A stretch of 9,109 bases of DNA from assembly GCA_016280565.1 (NCBI GenBank), contig JAEEGY010000270.1, forward strand, positions 1 through 9,109. The letters are read 5' to 3'. A program made the position numbers and the translations under genes. Within the stretch, counting starts at the first letter, position 1. The number at the start of each line of letters is the position of its first letter. This DNA is from Fretibacterium sp. Lineage in GTDB: Bacteria > Synergistota > Synergistia > Synergistales > Aminobacteriaceae. Below are positions 7,248 to 9,109 of this stretch, piece after piece. Below the pieces are notes generated by a model. The model made no database searches, had not been told where the DNA came from, and saw only the letters and a list, made by a program, of their open reading frames with translations.

Positions 7248-7280
7248 GGGGGTTTCAGGGGGTCCGTTCCCCCTGAGCTT
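7248..7280 (+). repeat. Palindromic repeat copy 2, possible rnpB terminator or attenuator
   Basis: GGGGG (7248-7252) is followed by an 8-bp perfect hairpin, TCAGGGGG (7255-7262) and CCCCCTGA (7269-7276), with a 6-base loop TCCGTT, then GCTTT. It shares the G-run, both stem arms and the GAGCTT flank with the copy inside rnpB, but the loops differ. It lies 18 bases after the RNase P RNA 3' end and 10 bases before the helicase ribosome binding site. The T-tract is only three bases, so it would be a weak intrinsic terminator and could let transcripts run into the helicase gene. Confidence 0.6.
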
Positions 7281-7304
7281 TAATCCATATAGGAGCTGCC
7301 GTCA

Positions 7305-8894
7305 TTGGAAAAATTCGAGTTTTACGATTGGCAGAGAAACGCCTACAGCCATATCGCGGGTCAGAGCGCCGTCCTCTCCGCGCCCACGGGGTCCGGCAAG
7401 ACCCTGTGCGCCTACCTTTGGGCCGGCCTTTTGGACGAGGAAGGGAACGTCCGGCGGCCCGATTCCGGCCGGATCATCTTTACCGCCCCTATCAAGGCGC
7501 TGAGCAACGAGCGTTACATGGACCTCCGCCGCATGGGCCTGGACGTGGGCATCGAGACGGGGGACTTCAAGCGCAACGAGGGCGCGCAGGTGATCTGCTG
7601 CACCCAGGAGATCTACACGATGAAGTACGCCCCCCTCCCCGGCCAGCGCCTCATCATCGACGAGTTCCACTACATCTTCAGCGACCCGGACCGCGCCCGG
7701 ACGTACATCGACGGCATCCGGGCCACGCATCCCGACACACCCATTTTGGTGATGTCCGCCACGCTGGGCGGGGTGAAGAGCGTCGGCAAATACCTCTCGG
7801 AGATCTGCCGGCGGGAGTTCGTCATCCACGAGAGCCGCAAGCGGGTCACGGAGCTTATCTACACCCCCAAGCGCCCGGCGAAACGGGGCAATATCCACGA
7901 CGCGCTGGTCTTCCTCTTCTCGCAAAAGGGCGCGGCCTCCCTGGCGCAGGACATCTCCAGCACCCGGCCGGAGATATCCGCCGCCTCTCGTCAGCGCATC
8001 GAGGAGCTGGCGGCCATCCTGGAGGTCCCCAGGATCATGCCGTCCCTCCTGCACGGCGTGGGCACCTATCACGGGGGGATGTTCCCCAAGGAGAAGCTGC
8101 TGGTGGAGTCCGCCTTCCGGGAGCGTCTGCTGGACGTGGTCTGCGGGACCAACGCCCTGGCCCTGGGCGTGAACCTCCCGGCTCAGACCGTGGTGTTTGC
8201 CCAGCTTGTGCAGTACCACCACGACGAGCCCATCACGAAGAACGAGTTTCTCCAGATGTCGGGCCGCGCGGGGCGCAAGGGGCTCTTTGACCCCGGCTAC
8301 GTGACCTGGCTCCACCGCTCCCCCTACGAGCGGAGGGGCGTGGACACGGGCAAGGTCTTTCAGGACCTGGTGAACGCGCCCTCCGAGCCCGCGGTGGTGA
8401 CGCTCCGCCCGTCCTATGGCCGCCTGCTGCGGAAACAGGTGCTGCTGGAGGTGGAGGCCGAGTATATCGCGGAGTATTCTCTGCCGGCGGTGAGCGTCCG
8501 CTCCGTCCTCAGGTCCCTTGAGGGGGGGATGAGGAAGATCGAGCGGGTGGCGGCCCGGCTGGTGCGCGGCTCCGACCGGACGCGATTCCGCTCCATCCTG
8601 GCGGATATCTGGTACGACGAGATGGAGGTCGACGAGAACCTGGAGATGGCGCTGCTGTTCCTTGAGGAGCCGGAGCCCAGCGCCCTCATGGCGGCGCAGA
8701 TGGTCATGCCCTACGAGCGGAACTACCTCCAGTCGCTCCTGAAGGTCAAGCGCTTCGCCAACCAGCTTCCCAGGGGGAAGCGGCTCCGGGCGATGGATGA
8801 GCTGAACCGCACGGTGGACGAGATCGACCCGACCATCTACGGCTTTGAGGAGAAGCTGGGCGAGATCGAGACGAGCGGCAGGGGGCAGGGATGA
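7305..8894 (+). CDS. Compact Ski2-like superfamily 2 helicase
   Basis: The 529-residue protein has all superfamily 2 helicase motifs: a Q-motif-like FEFYDWQRNA (4-13), Walker A APTGSGKT (26-33), motif Ia TAPIKALSNE (60-69), Walker B IIDEFH (117-122), motif III SAT (151-153), motif V GTNALALGVNLPA (281-293) and motif VI QMSGRAGRKG (317-326). The DEFH box, GVGTYHGGMFPKEK (251-264) and motifs V and VI resemble Ski2/Mtr4/HelY-type ATP-dependent RNA helicases. Those proteins are usually 700-1000 residues or more; this one has only the two RecA domains plus a C-terminal helical region (about 370-529). No signal or membrane segment is visible. Start: TTG at 7305 with AGGAG at 7291-7295 (9-base spacing). 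No clear promoter was found in the gap after rnpB, so readthrough from rnpB is possible. Its stop overlaps the rsmG start (ATGA). RNA as substrate is inferred from family and neighbours. Confidence 0.88.
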   Translation: MEKFEFYDWQRNAYSHIAGQSAVLSAPTGSGKTLCAYLWAGLLDEEGNVRRPDSGRIIFTAPIKALSNERYMDLRRMGLDVGIETGDFKRNEGAQVICCTQEIYTMKYAPLPGQRLIIDEFHYIFSDPDRARTYIDGIRATHPDTPILVMSATLGGVKSVGKYLSEICRREFVIHESRKRVTELIYTPKRPAKRGNIHDALVFLFSQKGAASLAQDISSTRPEISAASRQRIEELAAILEVPRIMPSLLHGVGTYHGGMFPKEKLLVESAFRERLLDVVCGTNALALGVNLPAQTVVFAQLVQYHHDEPITKNEFLQMSGRAGRKGLFDPGYVTWLHRSPYERRGVDTGKVFQDLVNAPSEPAVVTLRPSYGRLLRKQVLLEVEAEYIAEYSLPAVSVRSVLRSLEGGMRKIERVAARLVRGSDRTRFRSILADIWYDEMEVDENLEMALLFLEEPEPSALMAAQMVMPYERNYLQSLLKVKRFANQLPRGKRLRAMDELNRTVDEIDPTIYGFEEKLGEIETSGRGQG

Positions 8895-9109
8895 TAAGCT
8901 TTAATGGACAAGCGCCCCGGCAGGGCCCCGGCGCGGAGGAGCTGGAGGCCGCCCATCGGGAGCGGCTGATGAGCTTTGCGAAACAGCTTTCGGCCTGTGT
9001 CACGGCCCGGCTGACCGGCACGCGGGACCCCCAGGAGCTCTATGCCCGGCATATCCGGGATTGTCTGGAGTCCGTGCCCCTTCTGCCCCACGCGGGAAAA
9101 CCCCGCCGG
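8891..9109 (+). CDS. rsmG: RsmG-like 16S rRNA (guanine-527-N7)-methyltransferase, N-terminal part
   Basis: An open frame of 73 codons begins with ATG at 8891, overlapping the helicase stop as ATGA (4-base overlap), and continues off the right edge. The helicase 3' end supplies a G-rich ribosome binding site (GGCAGGG) very close to the ATG, consistent with translational coupling. The N-terminal helical part resembles RsmG/GidB: FAKQLSACVTARLTGTRDPQ (29-48), then LYARHIRDCLES (50-61) and PLLP (63-66), the family's region of TxIRDPEEhhxRHhxDSLxxhxhh. RsmG uses S-adenosylmethionine to make m7G527 in 16S rRNA. The SAM-binding GxGxG motif would lie beyond the window, so the call rests on the N-terminal pattern alone. 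The DC in place of DS in RHIRDCL is a small difference. Confidence 0.72.
   Translation, partial: MISFNGQAPRQGPGAEELEAAHRERLMSFAKQLSACVTARLTGTRDPQELYARHIRDCLESVPLLPHAGKPRR

Noticed and set aside
7302..8315. 337-codon minus-strand frame and a 320-codon plus-strand frame (7328-8290) over the helicase
   Set aside because: Both overlap the helicase motifs in wrong frames and show no recognisable protein features.
1..9109. CRISPR array, tRNA, prophage, toxin-antitoxin or other defence module
   Set aside because: No regularly spaced repeats, no tRNA-like cloverleaf and no such protein families were seen; apart from the rnpB element the window is ordinary core genome.

Overview
This is a GC-rich bacterial chromosomal segment made up mainly of conserved housekeeping genes, most of them tied to RNA metabolism. 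The gene set is Tex, an HI0933/BaiN-type flavoprotein, a YmdB-type phosphodiesterase, RNase Y, a class A RNase P RNA, a Ski2-like helicase and RsmG. High GC, RNase Y together with YmdB, and an A-type RNase P RNA would suit Synergistota (for example a Fretibacterium-like oral or gut anaerobe) or a related deep-branching anaerobe. This assignment is inference; no taxonomic marker was compared.

Layout from left to right. (1) Bases 1-510, + strand: the 3' part of a gene running in from the left edge. Its product looks like the C-terminal half of a CobW/G3E-family GTPase. (2) Bases 511-632: an AT-rich promoter region with a perfect TATAAT box overlapping a small inverted repeat. (3) Bases 633-4281, + strand: tex followed 7 bases later by an HI0933/BaiN-type FAD oxidoreductase, probably one operon. 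(4) Bases 4308-6667, - strand: rny then ymdB, 11 bases apart, convergent with the tex operon across only 26 bases. (5) Bases 6668-6834: divergent promoter region. (6) Bases 6834-7230, + strand: rnpB, preceded by a near-consensus extended -10 promoter. (7) Bases 7305-9109, + strand: a compact Ski2-like helicase that overlaps (ATGA) the start of rsmG, which runs off the right edge.

The most unusual feature is in rnpB. Compared with the E. coli RNA, it carries about 47 extra bases in the joining segment between P15 and P18. The extra bases form a G-rich stem-loop, and an element with the same stem and flanks (G-run, TCAGGGGG, loop, CCCCCTGAGCTT) lies about 25 bases after the RNase P RNA 3' end. 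This looks like a small dispersed palindromic repeat that entered a conserved catalytic RNA gene, with a second copy that may act as its terminator.

Functionally, RNase Y (mRNA decay at the membrane) and YmdB form the well-known bacterial pair. Tex and the Ski2-like helicase are candidate RNA-handling partners nearby, and RNase P RNA and RsmG mature tRNA and 16S rRNA. No phage, transposase, CRISPR array, tRNA or defence module was seen.
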